A stretch of 64,000 nucleotides of DNA from Symbiodinium natans (Eukaryota > Sar > Dinophyceae > Suessiales > Symbiodiniaceae). Numbering within the stretch: position 1 is the stretch's first letter; the number at the start of each line of letters is the position of its first letter. The position numbers and the translations under genes are program-made. Shown in pieces: positions 53,130-63,429 of the stretch. The notes beneath the pieces were generated by a model that was given only the letters and a program-made list of their open reading frames with translations, searched no databases and was not told the DNA's origin. The stretch is from assembly GCA_905221605.1 (NCBI GenBank), contig CAJNDS010002701.1, positions 1,110,614-1,174,613 of the forward strand, written 5' to 3'.

Positions 53130-55060
53130 GTTCTATAGCGGCGCCGGTGATGCTCGAGATCTTGGCACCTTCTTCATCATGGAGCTGCTGCACGTCACTG
53201 CACGCGACGGCATGTCTCCAAGAACGTGCTCAGGGCTGGGCTCCGGCGTGACTCTCATGGCAAGGTGCTTGACAATGTGCACATAGAATGCCTGGGCTTC
53301 TGCGGTCTTTCTTCTCTTCTCTCTGTCCCTGCCACTCCCTCCTCCCGTCAAAGTTCCCGCTTACGTTCTCATTGTATAACATGCGCGTCATCAGCGTGCT
53401 CATGAACAGGGAGGGTCTCCCAAACCTCGACCTCGAAAGGGCCCCCGGCCAGGCTGTCATCCGTTGGGAGCTCCGGCCTGGGTTCCGGCAACTCCAAGGC
53501 TCCGCAGAACCAGAGGCATGTGGCAACATGTGGCAACATGTGGCAGCCTTGTCCTTCTGAAGCTGTAAGCGCCGCGCTGGCCGCGCAGCAGCTTGTTGTA
53601 GGCGCCACCCTCAAGGATCCTCCGGCCCGTGGTGGGCCTGGCCTTCGGCGATGCACGGCGGGTGGGCGGCGCGGGTGCGCCGGATCGAGCGCTGATGCAG
53701 CGAAAACCGCATTAGGCGCACTGTAGGGTCTGCTAATTAAAAGTTGAATGTGAGTGAGCGGCGTTCGTGAGGAGAAGGCACCTTAGCACCGGCACTGATC
53801 ACGCCTGAACATCTACAGCATCTACAGTATGCAGTATCTACAGGTATTCGTGGTCACCATGACCGTGGCCTATCCGTGGCATGCAGGCACAAAGCATTGC
53901 GAGATATTGCGAGCCCAGGGGCAGCGTTTGAAAAAGCTGGACGCGCACACGCTCCAGCGTTTCGTAGGCCAAGAGGCCAGTCACGAGGAGTTCTATCCCC
54001 TGCGGGGCACTCATGGAATATCAGGCGCCACGTGTATACTTGCAGCTGGAAAGGGCGCTCCTGCAAACCCCCCCCGTCCACACGCCTCGTTGGCCAGAAA
54101 AAAATCAAAAAGATCTCCATGAAGATCTTCCGAATGAGCAAGCCTCCGAGAATCGCTGAAGCCACGTTCAAGCATGCCGACGACGAGGTCAGGAACAAAA
54201 CCGCAACCCCCAATTGCAGCATCTTGCAGCCAGGCTGCGCTGCCCCAGTTTGGTGGATGAACTTCACCAATGCCTCGGGGCGTGAAAACACTTATGAAGC
54301 AATGGCACGAAAAATACACTAGCTGCTATAGAGATCATCAGATCAGTACTCTACATCCTGCCCTCACACTCTATATATACATACGCAGCAGCTGGGTTTC
54401 CCACGTCGGCTTGGGCGTTCGTGTGGGGGAAGGCCGCCGACCCCAAGGTCAGGCCATCCCGGACTCCCTGCAACCTCAGAGCAGGGATAGATTCGGATAG
54501 AGTCGTAGGCGTGGAGCAGACATTGAGTATGCATGATGGGCATCCGAGAGCCCGGCACGGGGGCCAGCTCCGCCAGATTCAGCGGAAAATCCTCAGGAGC
54601 TGTCTCGCATCTGTCTGCGATCCACGACGCTCGAATGGCAATGAGGCCAGCTAGTTTAGGCTGCACTTGGGCCCCCGGCGTTCCGGTCATCCTTTGCCTG
54701 ACGCCGTGGCGGCGCTAGGACGGAAAAGCAGCTCTCTCCCGCTGATCTCTTCTGGTCTGCCGAAGGGAACGGCCCGCCTCCCAGAACGAGGCCAGCCACT
54801 CCATGGCCGCCGGCCGAAAACCAGCGCGGCAGCACGGAGCAGCAACCACCCACCGAAGAGACTTGTGAAGTCATGTCTGGCCATGAGTCTGTCATATTAT
54901 GCCCCAGTTTTCTCGGCAGCCTAAAGCAACTGTTGCAAATTGTGGACGGCGCATGGTCATTCGGAGCACCATGCTGCGACTCCTACTGATCTCCGCTTGA
55001 AGCGCTCTGGCAGCGGCACCAACCGTATGTCTTCCGCTTTTCTGCAACGTCTCATTTCCA
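53130..55060 (-). CDS. tandem gene copy C, displaced 5' part
   Basis: Homologous to about 33.46-35.2 kb of copy A and to the head of copy B. Readings include FYVHIVKHLAMRVTPEPSPE (53.25 kb), GGAYNKLLRGQRGAYSF-type (53.6 kb) and DFPLNLAELAPVPGSRMP (54.55 kb). It supplies exactly what copy C lacks at 50.83 kb, so it is best read as its 5' end separated by an insertion. Confidence 0.5.
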
Positions 55061-55399
55061 GCCTCGAACCACGAAAGCAGCTGCTAGGCAGCTCTGTAGC
55101 CGCGAACAGGACAGGCTTCTGTGGCCTACCATTGGCTCACAGCATGTTCTGGTCCTACGATTCCGATGTCTCCCTTTCCCACTGCCCCACACCCAACCTC
55201 CCACCACGCCCCTGAGACCACTCGGCTTCAGAGCTCAAAGCCACAAGCGTGGCCCCACATTTTCACCATGCATATTTTTGCGGGTGGCTTCTAGGCTACC
55301 GCAGGGCCCCGAGATCTCTGCGCAGCTACACCAGGCGTCTTGGAAGGGGCATCCAGCTGTCCTGCATCGGACACTCTATGAATTCGACTGCACCAGATA

Positions 55400-55900
55400 A
55401 TCATTTTTCACCGCCGCCGCCTGAAATTCTTGATGGTATGGGCTCCTTCCCAGCGGCTCACGCGCTGCAGCAGTGCTGCTCGCGACAGCCTGGTCCGCCA
55501 ACGGCTGAGCCTTTGGAAATCTTCGTGAGCCTCCGCTGCGTTCGGGCGGACAGGACCTACGCACTTGATGCTTAGGCTTTCCACCGACATGCGGGCAGCG
55601 AAACCTGTCCGCAGCTTGCGCACACCGGGAGGAAGCCCCCCAACAAGGCTGAAGACTTTTTCGCCAGACGGAGTCCTTCCCAGCAGCTGGAAGTACTCGG
55701 GATGGAAGTTGTTCTTCAGGTGCACCTCTAAGCCCTCATAGTCGACTTCCTGAAAATTTTGAGGGTTCATGCGCACGTGGAGAAGGAGCTGCTGGATGGT
55801 GGCTCGATTGCCCAAAGCTGTCATGGACTTCTCCAGGCCAGCCCTCCTGGCCCTATCGGCTGGGCAACGGGCACCCTTTGCTTTTGGAACCACAGCAATC
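55400..55900 (-). CDS. putative exon(s), unknown protein
   Basis: An open minus frame reads LEKSMTALGNRATIQQLLLH, VRMNPQNFQEVDYEGLEVHL, KNNFHPEYFQLLGRTPSGEK and VFSLVGGLPPG. It is strongly protein-like and single-copy in this window. The codons after about 55,575 (Arg-rich) may be intron. It could be a 5' exon of the NYN gene or a separate gene. Not recognised. Confidence 0.4.
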
Positions 55901-55929
55901 GCTTCCAGGTTCCAGGGGGGGCCCCTCCT

Positions 55930-56300
55930 TGTAGAGTCGTAGGCATTGAACCTGGCATTCCGGTCTTCCTTTGCCTCACGCTGCGGCGGCGCTAGGACGG
56001 AAAAGCAACTCCTCCCAGAACGAGCCACTCCATGGCCGCCGGCTGAAAACCAGCGCAGCAGCACACGGGAGCAACCGAAGTCATGTCGGGGGAGGAGTCT
56101 GTCATAGCATGTCCCAGTTTTTTTCGACAGTGCCTCTACAGCCAACTGTTGCAAATAGTGGGCGCATGGTCATTCGGAGCACCATGCAGCGACTCCTAGC
56201 GATCTCGGCTTGAAGCGCTGTGGCAGCGGCACCAACAGCAGGTCTGCAACATCCCGCTTTTCTGCGGCATCTCATTTACAGCCTCGTCTTCTGAACTCTA
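55930..56300 (-). repeat. short extra copy of the tandem-gene head
   Basis: Matches about 34.85-35.23 kb of copy A and 54.68-55.07 kb (for example CGGAAAAGCAACTC, CATGGCCGCCGGCTGAAAAC and GGAGCACCATG blocks). Only the 5'-most few hundred bases are present. Confidence 0.6.
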
Positions 56301-56406
56301 TGACTGCTACAGTCCTGCATCTATGGAGGGCAGACAAGAGCGTCACAAGATGATCTGCTGGTTTTTTGATCGCTGGCCAGCGTTGCAACATTGATCCGTG
56401 GTTCAG

Positions 56407-56850
56407 CTAGCTATATTCTGGTGAACCGTTCAACAACCCCAAAACTCTAATCTTAAAGGCCGTCGCGGAGCTTTGGGGCATTGCGCCCATGGGGCCCCAT
56501 CTGCGATTTGTCAAAACCTTGCAGATCACTCGGCGACCATCCACGAATCCATCCATGTACACGTCCCTTGGGTCTTCTTGTCCCGAATCTGAAGGCTTCC
56601 GGGCAACCATAAACAGAGCCCTTCCGGCTCCTGCCTTCTTGCGCCTGGCTGCGCAGCGCGGCCGCCTAGCCGGCAGCATGAGCTTCATGACGTCGTCGCG
56701 GCCCGACTTCACTCGAGTGTCGTTCAGATGATGTCCTCTTGGTTCGTCCACTCCGGCTTCATCCCATTTCCCTCTGCGGCGTGTCTTCTGCTTCTCTGCA
56801 CCACGCAGCGGCTTGTCGGCTTGAGATGGCCTGCTTCTGCTCGTGCATGC
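56407..56850 (-). CDS. putative basic exon (unknown protein)
   Basis: An open minus frame from a basic Ser/Arg/Lys-rich part (TSRSRPSQADKPLRGAEKQK) to RALFMVARKPSDSGQEDPRD and VYMDGFVDGRRVICKVLTNR. The second half looks like a small beta-rich domain; the first resembles a nuclear or RNA-binding tail. It has no ATG of its own, so it is an internal exon. It may belong with the 55.4-55.9 kb exon and the NYN gene. Confidence 0.38.
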   Translation of the reverse strand, partial: ACTSRSRPSQADKPLRGAEKQKTRRRGKWDEAGVDEPRGHHLNDTRVKSGRDDVMKLMLPARRPRCAARRKKAGAGRALFMVARKPSDSGQEDPRDVYMDGFVDGRRVICKVLTNRRWGPMGAMPQSSATAFKIRVLGLLNGSPEYS

Positions 56851-57299
56851 CAGCCAGATCTGGGAGAGTATGGGAACAGAGGGTCGTTGGCCGCCAGAAA
56901 CACACAGATTGAAGCGCTATGTCCTAGGATGGCCCCTAAAACCCTCTCTAAAAAATATTCCTTACATATCACCCTCTTAAAACCAAAGAAAGGGAAAATA
57001 CAAAAATGTCCCAAGGGCCCACCTAGCATCCGATCCCTAGCACTCAGCGGACCTGACAACGCGGTCGGCCACAGAAGCTTGTCCAGGCCTGGTCAGGCAG
57101 CACTTGCACGGGGCCTTCAACGCTATCTTTACATGTGCATGTGTATATGTATATACATACATATATGTAAATTACATACACCACCGAAGACCCCAAACAG
57201 TCAAAGGCACGTCAAAGAAACGGTGGCGACGACGGAAAAAAGGGGAGACGAAGGGAGACAAAGGGAGGCGAGGAGCACAGCAACCCGGCAAAGCCACCC

Positions 57300-57358
57300 A
57301 CATGAGGGGAGACAAAGGGAGACAAAGGGAGACAAAGGGAGACAAAGGGAGACAAAGG
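57300..57358. repeat. GGGAGACAAA decanucleotide repeats
   Basis: At least five perfect units, with diverged units from 57,240. Confidence 0.9.
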
Positions 57359-57679
57359 TCCTCAGAATGTCGGCAAACCTTAAATGAGTTTTGAACCCCA
57401 ACAGTAGACTGCTTGGGGAACACTTGCATATAAACATATATATATATATGTGTGTATGTGTATATATATATATATATATTGTACGTATGTATGTGTATGT
57501 ATATATATATGTATACACAAGTGTGTGTGTGTGTGTATATATATATATATGAATGTATATATATATATACATATATGCTACCCCCCCCCCCCCCGAATTG
57601 ATCCACCGGTTTCTTCTTTTCTGCCCTCTTGCGAACCCGTCATTGGAGTGTTGAAGTTCAACCCAATATATTGAAGTTC

Positions 57680-57815
57680 AATGGTGAATATTGAACTTCA
57701 ATATTGGGACCGGGTCCAAGATTCAAGATTCAAGATGCCTGACAAAGTTTTCCTGGGCATCTAGAATCTCGAATCTTGGACCCGGGCCCAATATTGAAGT
57801 TCAATGTTCAATATT
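57680..57815. repeat. long imperfect hairpin
   Basis: The left arm (about 57,680-57,739), with TTGAACTTCAATATTGGGAC and GGTCCAAGATTCAAG, pairs with the right arm (about 57,754-57,815) over roughly 58 bp with few mismatches. The loop is about 14 nt. A MITE or a decayed larger element. Confidence 0.75.
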
Positions 57816-57849
57816 GAAATTTAACATACCAATGCTGAAGGTGTGTATG

Positions 57850-59200
57850 CACCACAAAGAGGAGAGCCCTTAGGAGAGCCGGCAGGTCCTGCGTATTCCG
57901 TTAAATTGCTGTTCCCGAAGTCTTGTTCCCTAAATATATTCCCTAAGTCTTGTTCCCGAAGACAAAGAGGAGAGCCCTAAATCTTGAAAAAAACTGACCC
58001 CCTACATCTTGTCGCCAATTCCTAAAACGCGGGGTCTCTGAATCTATTTCATGCCCAGAATCCTAGTCCCGAAATCTATAGAGGAGAGTACCTAAATCCG
58101 AAAAACAAATCCTATTTCCTAAGTCCTTTTGGCTAAGCCATAAAGAGCAGGATCCCTAAGTCTTGTTCCCTAAATCGAATTGCAGCAAAACACCCCTAAA
58201 TCCTAAAAAATGGAACCCTGTTCCCTAAATCCATATCCATATCGCAAAATCCTGAAGAGCAGGATCCCTAAATCGGAGACCTATTCCCTAAGCCCTCAAA
58301 AAGGGGGTCCTTGCACCCGAAAGAGAAGAGCCATAGGCGAGCCCTCGAGTCCTCAAGCTATCCCGAAAAAATTGTCGCTAAATTTGACGGTAAAGAACGA
58401 GATCCCGAAATCTAGTTTCCTTAATTATGCTCCTTATATCCTATGGGCTAAAGCGGTCCGATGTGTGAACAGCATATGGGATTCCCCCACTCTAGGCTTG
58501 GCCAATATGACTTAGCCTTTACAATTTCGGGACTCTCCACTTTCGGAACTAAGCAAACTCTTCTCTTTAGCTTTTCGGAGTTAGGGTAAACATGTTCCCT
58601 AAATCCTTGGTCGCTAAACCCTAAAGAGCGGGATCCCTTATTTGTTGAGGACATGTCGAATAAGATCGTCGCTAGACACACCGAGTAAGATCTAACCTCG
58701 TGGGGGGAAAGGCTCTCAAAACTCTCCTCTTTATGATTTCGAGTTTTACGATGTTGGGGGTACCTTACTGGGGTCCTTTTAGAAGGGGATCCTACTATTT
58801 GTAGGGTCAAAACTAAGGGTGCCCTCTATTTTCGCAAACCCCCATTTAGGCATTTAGTGGCTATGGATTGGGATCCCTCCGCTGTAGGGCTTGGCCAATA
58901 ATATGATGTGAGGAGTATAGTGAGGGTTAATTGGAGGGAGAGCCACCCACGTTCTGATTTGTGCAATACGATTTGGGGAATAAGACTATAAGGGAATTCG
59001 ATTTGGGATCCTGCTCTTGAGGGCTTCGCGGAAAGGATTTAGGACATCGGATGTGTTGCTTTGGATTTAGGGGCTCTCCGGATTTAGGGACTAGGATTTG
59101 GGATCCCTCAACTTTTGGGCTCGGAGGAAAAGAATGAGAGGTGAAGGGGAGAGCCACACCTTTTGGCTTATGCAACAGGGATCTTGGGAATAGCCCTAAA
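57850..59200. other. decayed telomere-like/CCCTAAATC-rich tract
   Basis: Motifs such as TCCCTAAATC, TTGTTCCCTAA and GGATCCCTAA recur with drift on both sides of 58.5 kb, in opposite orientation after about 58.8 kb. No convincing exon. An M7 element lies at 58,752-58,853. Confidence 0.5.
58752..58853. mobile_element. MITE-like element, family M7
   Basis: ATGTTGGGGGTACCTTACTG at the left, GGTGCCCTCTATTTTCGCAA with ACCCCCAT at the right. Confidence 0.55.
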
Positions 59201-59389
59201 CCCTAAACCCTAAGTATTAAGGGAATAGGGAAGGGAGCAAGACTGAGGAATCGCACTACCCCGCTCTTTACGACCTAGGGAATAGGATTTAGGGAGAAAA
59301 ATGGAGAGTTCGCTTCAGAAAACCGAAAAGCGGTGGACCAATGGGGGGAGAAGCAGGTATGTGTATATATATATATACATATATATTGA

Positions 59390-59487
59390 TTTACATACAT
59401 ACATACATACGTAGATACATACATACATACATACATACATACATACATACATACATACATACATACATACATACATACATACATCAT
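59390..59487. repeat. (CATA)n microsatellite
   Basis: About 24 units with one interruption. Tyr/Met/Cys open frames here are artefacts. Confidence 0.92.
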
Positions 59488-59862
59488 ACATACATATAAA
59501 TATAGACAGGTTCTCGCCCCACCCCACCCCCCCACCCCCTAACCCCCCCCCCCCCCGCACAAGAAAAAAACACCCATGTTGTTGAGGTCTTGCTTCCTAA
59601 GATGAGATGCTCAAGATGGCTAAGGCTGACGCTTTGGTCGTTAACTTACCCTGCACACAAGGCATTTTCCTGCAATGCTCGGTTGAAGGTTGATTAAAAT
59701 GTGACAACCAGTGTGTGCAGTCTCCCACACCATTCCAACAATCATGCGCCCAGCCACATGTCATTGTTCTCTAGGATGGCTTGACAAACCTTAAGTGTGT
59801 CATACTGAGACTCCATCCCACAAGTATCACATCATGTTCGTTTATAAGGTGATTGCATCAAC

Positions 59863-59971
59863 TCGCGATTTGGTGTCCCAAGCTCGATGAATAATATACT
59901 GCGTGGCAAGTTCTTCAACTTCACTTTGTCGGGAGATCTCCTTACCCTTCTTTTTATCGTCCACTGCATCC
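59863..59971 (-). CDS. short exon with telomeric-repeat acceptor (unknown)
   Basis: The minus intron reads GGGTTTCGGGTTTAG|GGATGCAG, so the heptamer supplies the AG|GG acceptor. The exon then encodes DAVDDKKKGKEISRQSEVEE then LATQYIIHRAWDTKSR and may end at CGCGA|GTTGAT. Strongly protein-like; family unknown. Confidence 0.48.
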
Positions 59972-60214
59972 CTAAACCCGAAACCCTAAACCCTAAACCT
60001 AAACCCTAACCCCCAAACCCTAAACCCAAAATCATGACCACACTTGGGATGAAACCGGTCTTGGGTGCGAGTGGAGCCATCTCAGTGGCTGACGTTGTCA
60101 AAGGCAACCTCGAGTCCAATCTTGGGACCTCGGCACCACGTTTAGGGGGCTTAGGGGGTTTAGGGTTTAGGGTTTAGGGCTTAGGGTTTAGGGTTTAGTA
60201 TCTAGAGGACAGGA

Positions 60215-60285
60215 CAGCAGCAGAAGCAGCATCACCAAAAGTGATGAGGCGGGCAACTAGCGCAGGGGCGCAACAGAGGGTTTAG
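60215..60285 (-). CDS. possible short exon (unknown)
   Basis: Reads LCCAPALVARLITFGDAAS then AAVL on the minus strand, between a TTTAGGG array (60,150-60,198) and another degenerate one (60,278-60,322). The stretch 60,055-60,140 is open and protein-like on both strands and cannot be assigned. Confidence 0.32.
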
Positions 60286-60942
60286 GGGTCTAGGGTTTGG
60301 GGTGTAGGGCTTAGGGTTTAGTGGTGTAGAGGCAGGCCCCCCAGAGATGGTGCATCGAGGTCCAGGCACCAACGCTTGAACTGGCAGAACACGGCCAAAC
60401 ATGACCTGGGGTCACCGAGTCAAATTCTCGGCCAGTGTCAGACGCACCCGACTGCAAAGACTCCAATACCCCTGAATCCGCCGAGGCCTCGGGCCGAAGG
60501 TGTATAGGTTGTGAGAACAGGCACCCCCCTCCAAATCCTCCCCCCACACCCAAAGTGCGGTCCCACCCCCCACCCCGCTGAATCCCCTACCCTACCCCAC
60601 TGCCCCCCCCCCCCCCCCCTTTCCCCCTACCCCAACCCCCCCCCCCTCTCCTACCTGCTGCTTGAGGGGCATGGCAAGCCGAACCGTCTCAACCCTCAAC
60701 CTTGAACCTTGAACCTTGAACCTTGAACCCTAAACCCAAAAAAAACCACCGTGAACCTTGAGCCCTAAGCCCTCAACCCTAAACTAACCCTCAACCCTAA
60801 ACCCCAAATCATATACCATAAACCCGGAACCCTAAACCCCAAACCCAACCCTTATTGCTTGGGGTCTAGCGACTTGGGCGCTGCGGAATCACCATGCTCA
60901 CGCGGATGCGCTGGGCCGGGCCGAGGCGGGTCGCGTAGCGTT

Positions 60943-61054
60943 AAAATAAAACCAGGAACCCTATCATGATTTAAGGAATATTCCTTAAACCATATAAGGA
61001 ACCCGATTCTGATTCAAGAAATATTCCTTAAGGGGTATTAGAGTCCCTGGGTAC
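60943..61054. mobile_element. MITE-like element, family M1 (degraded)
   Basis: Contains GATTTAAGGAATATTCCTTA and the right end AAGGGGTATTAGAGTCCCTG. The left end is eroded. Confidence 0.5.
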
Positions 61055-61307
61055 ATTGACCATTGACGCGTCAATATCACCAGTGGCTCGGCTCCGGGCA
61101 CGCAGGGGTACCTTAGCTGTTCAAGAGTCCTGCTTGCCTTTCTTGGCGGTTTACGGGGTCTCAAACCCTAAACCCTAAACCCTAAACCCTAAACCCTAAC
61201 CCCAAACCCTAAACCCTGAACCCTTAGGTTTAGAAGTTAAAGGGTTTAGGGCTTTACAGGCTTTACAGGCGTTTCATTCGGGCTTCGGGTTTGGGGTTTC
61301 GGGTAAC

Positions 61308-61383
61308 GAGCGGGCTTGCCATGGCTTGCTTCGAGCTTGGAAGTCTCAGACCCGTACTGCGAAACGTAGACCTGGACCATGCC
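61308..61383 (-). CDS. short exon (unknown)
   Basis: CTGACAG|GGCATG acceptor and CGCTC|GTTACC donor bound 76 bp reading MVQVYVSQYGSETSKLEASH then GKPA. A TTTAGGG array (61,398-61,535) ends 15 bp upstream of the acceptor. Unknown family. Confidence 0.45.
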
Positions 61384-61397
61384 CTGTCAGAGCATCT

Positions 61398-61535
61398 TGG
61401 GGTTTAGGGTTTAGGGTTTAGGGTTTAGGGTTTAGGGTTTAGGGTTTGGGGTTTGGGGTTTGGGGTTTGGGGTTTAGGGTTTAGGGTTTAGGGTTTAGGG
61501 TTTAGGGTTTGGGGTTTGGGGTTTGGGGTTTAGGG
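61398..61535. repeat. interstitial telomere-like array with TTTGGGG blocks
   Basis: About 20 heptamers in which runs of TTTAGGG alternate with runs of TTTGGGG. This suggests local unit homogenisation. Confidence 0.92.
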
Positions 61536-61565
61536 CCCCTGAACCCTAAACCCTAAACCCTAAAC

Positions 61566-61645
61566 CCTGCGAACTCTTCAGTGCATGTGCGGCTGCCCTG
61601 GTTTAGGGGTTTTGCCTCGCACTGCTTGAGGAAGGCCCTCAGCTC
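61566..61645 (-). CDS. short exon with telomeric donor and telomere-like motif inside
   Basis: Acceptor TGTGCAG|GAG and donor GCAGG|GTTTAGGGTTTAGGG bound 80 bp reading ELRAFLKQCEAKPLNQGSRT then CTEEFA. The donor GT is the first base pair of the heptamer array. Inside the exon, AAACCCCTAAACC is translated as KPLN. Protein unknown. Confidence 0.5.
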
Positions 61646-61734
61646 CTGCACAGAGGATCAGGTTCCGAGGTCCTAACATAGGGGACCCAGAGAGAGCCCA
61701 ACTCCTACACCTGCTACGAGGGATCTGTGAACCC

Positions 61735-61845
61735 TAAACCCTAAACCCTAAACCCTCAACCCTAAACCCTAAACCCTCAACCCTCAACCCTCAACACTCA
61801 ACCCTCAACCCTCAACCCTCAACCCTAAACCCTAAACTAAACCCC
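61735..61845. repeat. interstitial telomere-like array (CCCTAAA/CCCTCAA)
   Basis: About 15 heptamers with a block of CCCTCAA variants in the middle. Confidence 0.9.
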
Positions 61846-61851
61846 ATGATG

Positions 61852-61911
61852 ATCTTTTGGGCTCTGTGGTGTTGGGCTCTGAGGTTGCATCTCCTCGCAG
61901 GCATCATCTGC
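61852..61911 (-). CDS. short exon (unknown)
   Basis: GCGAG|GC acceptor, then ADDACEEMQPQSPTPQSP. It runs into a TTTAGT/TTTAGGG tract. Polar and Pro-rich, likely a linker. Confidence 0.35.
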
Positions 61912-62040
61912 CTCGCATCAAGAGTCAAGGCAGGCCACACAGCTCAGAGCATTTCACGGCCTGAACCGTGGGGGTTTAGGGTTTAGGGTTTAGGGTTTCG
62001 GGTTTCGGGTTTAGGGTTTAAGGCTTAGCGTTCAAGGGTT

Positions 62041-62236
62041 AGAATAGAACATAGCCCCAAAACCCTAGACCCACACGAGGATCGACAGCTTCTGTGAAGC
62101 CGAGCGTGGCAAACCCCCATAAGAAGCAAAGAAGGAAGAACAATAAATCAAGAATAGTCACCAGCATCATGATAATAAATCGCGCAGACATAGTCAAATA
62201 TATCATAACAATCGCACTACCGGCTATATGAAACAA
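62041..62236 (-). CDS. possible two-TM exon (low confidence)
   Basis: An open frame of 65 codons with strongly hydrophobic stretches (MIYLTMSARFIIMMLVTILD, LLFFLLCFLWGFATLGFTEA). It is AT-rich in its 5' half, so part may be intron. No family assigned. Confidence 0.22.
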
Positions 62237-62324
62237 AAACTCAACCCTAAACCCGAAACCCGAAACCCTAAACCCTAGACCCTAAACCCTAAAACCCAAC
62301 CCCTAAGCCCATAATCAGAATAAA

Positions 62325-62441
62325 CCCTAAACCCTAAACCCTAAACCCTAAACCCTAAACCCTAAACCCTAAACCCTAAACCCTAAACCCTAAACCCTAA
62401 ACCCTAAACCCTAAACCCTAAACCCTAAACCCTAAACCCTA
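62325..62441. repeat. interstitial telomere-like array (CCCTAAA)n, about 17 perfect units
   Basis: It faces the opposite-orientation array 62,537-62,612 with a single short exon between them. Confidence 0.95.
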
Positions 62442-62451
62442 CCAGAAACCC

Positions 62452-62530
62452 TCAGAAGGAGGCCTCAGCCTCGGCCATGGCGTGCATGAGCTCCAGAAGC
62501 CTGGGCTGCGGCTCAGGAAGCTCAATACCA
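62452..62530 (-). CDS. probable terminal exon (unknown protein)
   Basis: The minus strand reads GIELPEPQPRLLELMHAMAE then AEASF and a TGA stop at 62,454-62,452. It is bracketed by convergent heptamer arrays. It looks like the 3' end of a gene, or an exon whose donor lies before the stop. Confidence 0.42.
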
Positions 62531-62536
62531 GGCTTT

Positions 62537-62612
62537 GGGTTTAGGGTTTAGGGTTTAGGGTTTAGGGTTTAGGGTTTAGGGTTTAGGGTTTAGGGTTTAG
62601 GGTTTAGGGTTC
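62537..62612. repeat. interstitial telomere-like array (TTTAGGG)n
   Basis: About eleven perfect units on the 5' side of the exon at 62,452-62,530. Confidence 0.95.
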
Positions 62613-62755
62613 AGCAGCTCTGGGTCGAGCAATCTCTAGTAGAGCCGTTGTCTGGACTCTAGAAAAAAACCCACCCACCCAGAGAATCCCAAAACATTAA
62701 GAAATATAAAGTTCTCATTTTTCCTCAGCAAGCCCTGTCCTCCAACCTCATTTAT

Positions 62756-63315
62756 TCATTCTGCTCGTGTTTTTTTGTCATTCTGCTTGGTTTCCATTCT
62801 GCTCGTATGCGTTTCTTTCTGCTCGTATTCATTCTGCTCGTATTCGTTCTTTTTCTGATCTGCTCGTCTCGTGTTCGTTCTCGTTCTGCTCGTATTCATT
62901 CTGCTCGTATTCGTTCTCTCTCTGCTCGATTTCAGTCCGCTCGTTTTCGTTGTTTTTCTTCTCGTATTCATTCTGTTCGTATTCGCTCTCTCCCTCTCTG
63001 CTCGATTTCAGTCTGCTCGTCTTCGTTCTCTCGCTGCTCGTAATCATTCTGCTCGTATTCGTTCTCTTTCTGCTCATATTCATTTTGCTCGTGTTCGTTC
63101 TCTTTCTGCTCGTATTCGTGCTTTTTCTGCACGCTCTCTGCTCGATTTCAGTCCGCTCGTTTTCGCTGTCTTTCTGCTCGTACTGAGTCTGCTCGTACTC
63201 ATTCTCTTTCTGCTCGTATTCATTCTGCTCGTATTCGTTCTCTCTCTGCTCGACGTCAGTATGCTCGTATTCGTTCTCTTTCTGCTCATATTCACTTTGC
63301 TCGTGTTCGTTTTCC
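62756..63315. repeat. CTGCTCGTATTC minisatellite, coding-like on minus
   Basis: About 40 units of 12-18 bp built on CTGCTCGTATTC with TTTCTGCTC and GTTCT variants. Minus frames give long (N)EYEQ(K/N)EN-type repeats, up to 190 codons open, and all frames are long because of the repeat. Whether it is expressed cannot be told. A shared AGAGAATCCCAAAACATTAA motif at 62,680 links it to the next repeat. Confidence 0.8.
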
Positions 63316-63429
63316 CCGGTGACCCTGCCTATTTTTGGCCGTCTTGTTGGTTGTGTTTGGCACACTTTAAGCTGCCTGGCTTCCACATGGTTGCTTTCCA
63401 ATTAGTGCCCCGGTGACCTCGCCTCATGT

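Noticed and set aside
57172-57674. Tyr/Ile/His-rich open frames
   Set aside because: (AT)n, (GTAT)n and (TG)n simple repeats; the GGGAGACAAA repeat explains the rest.
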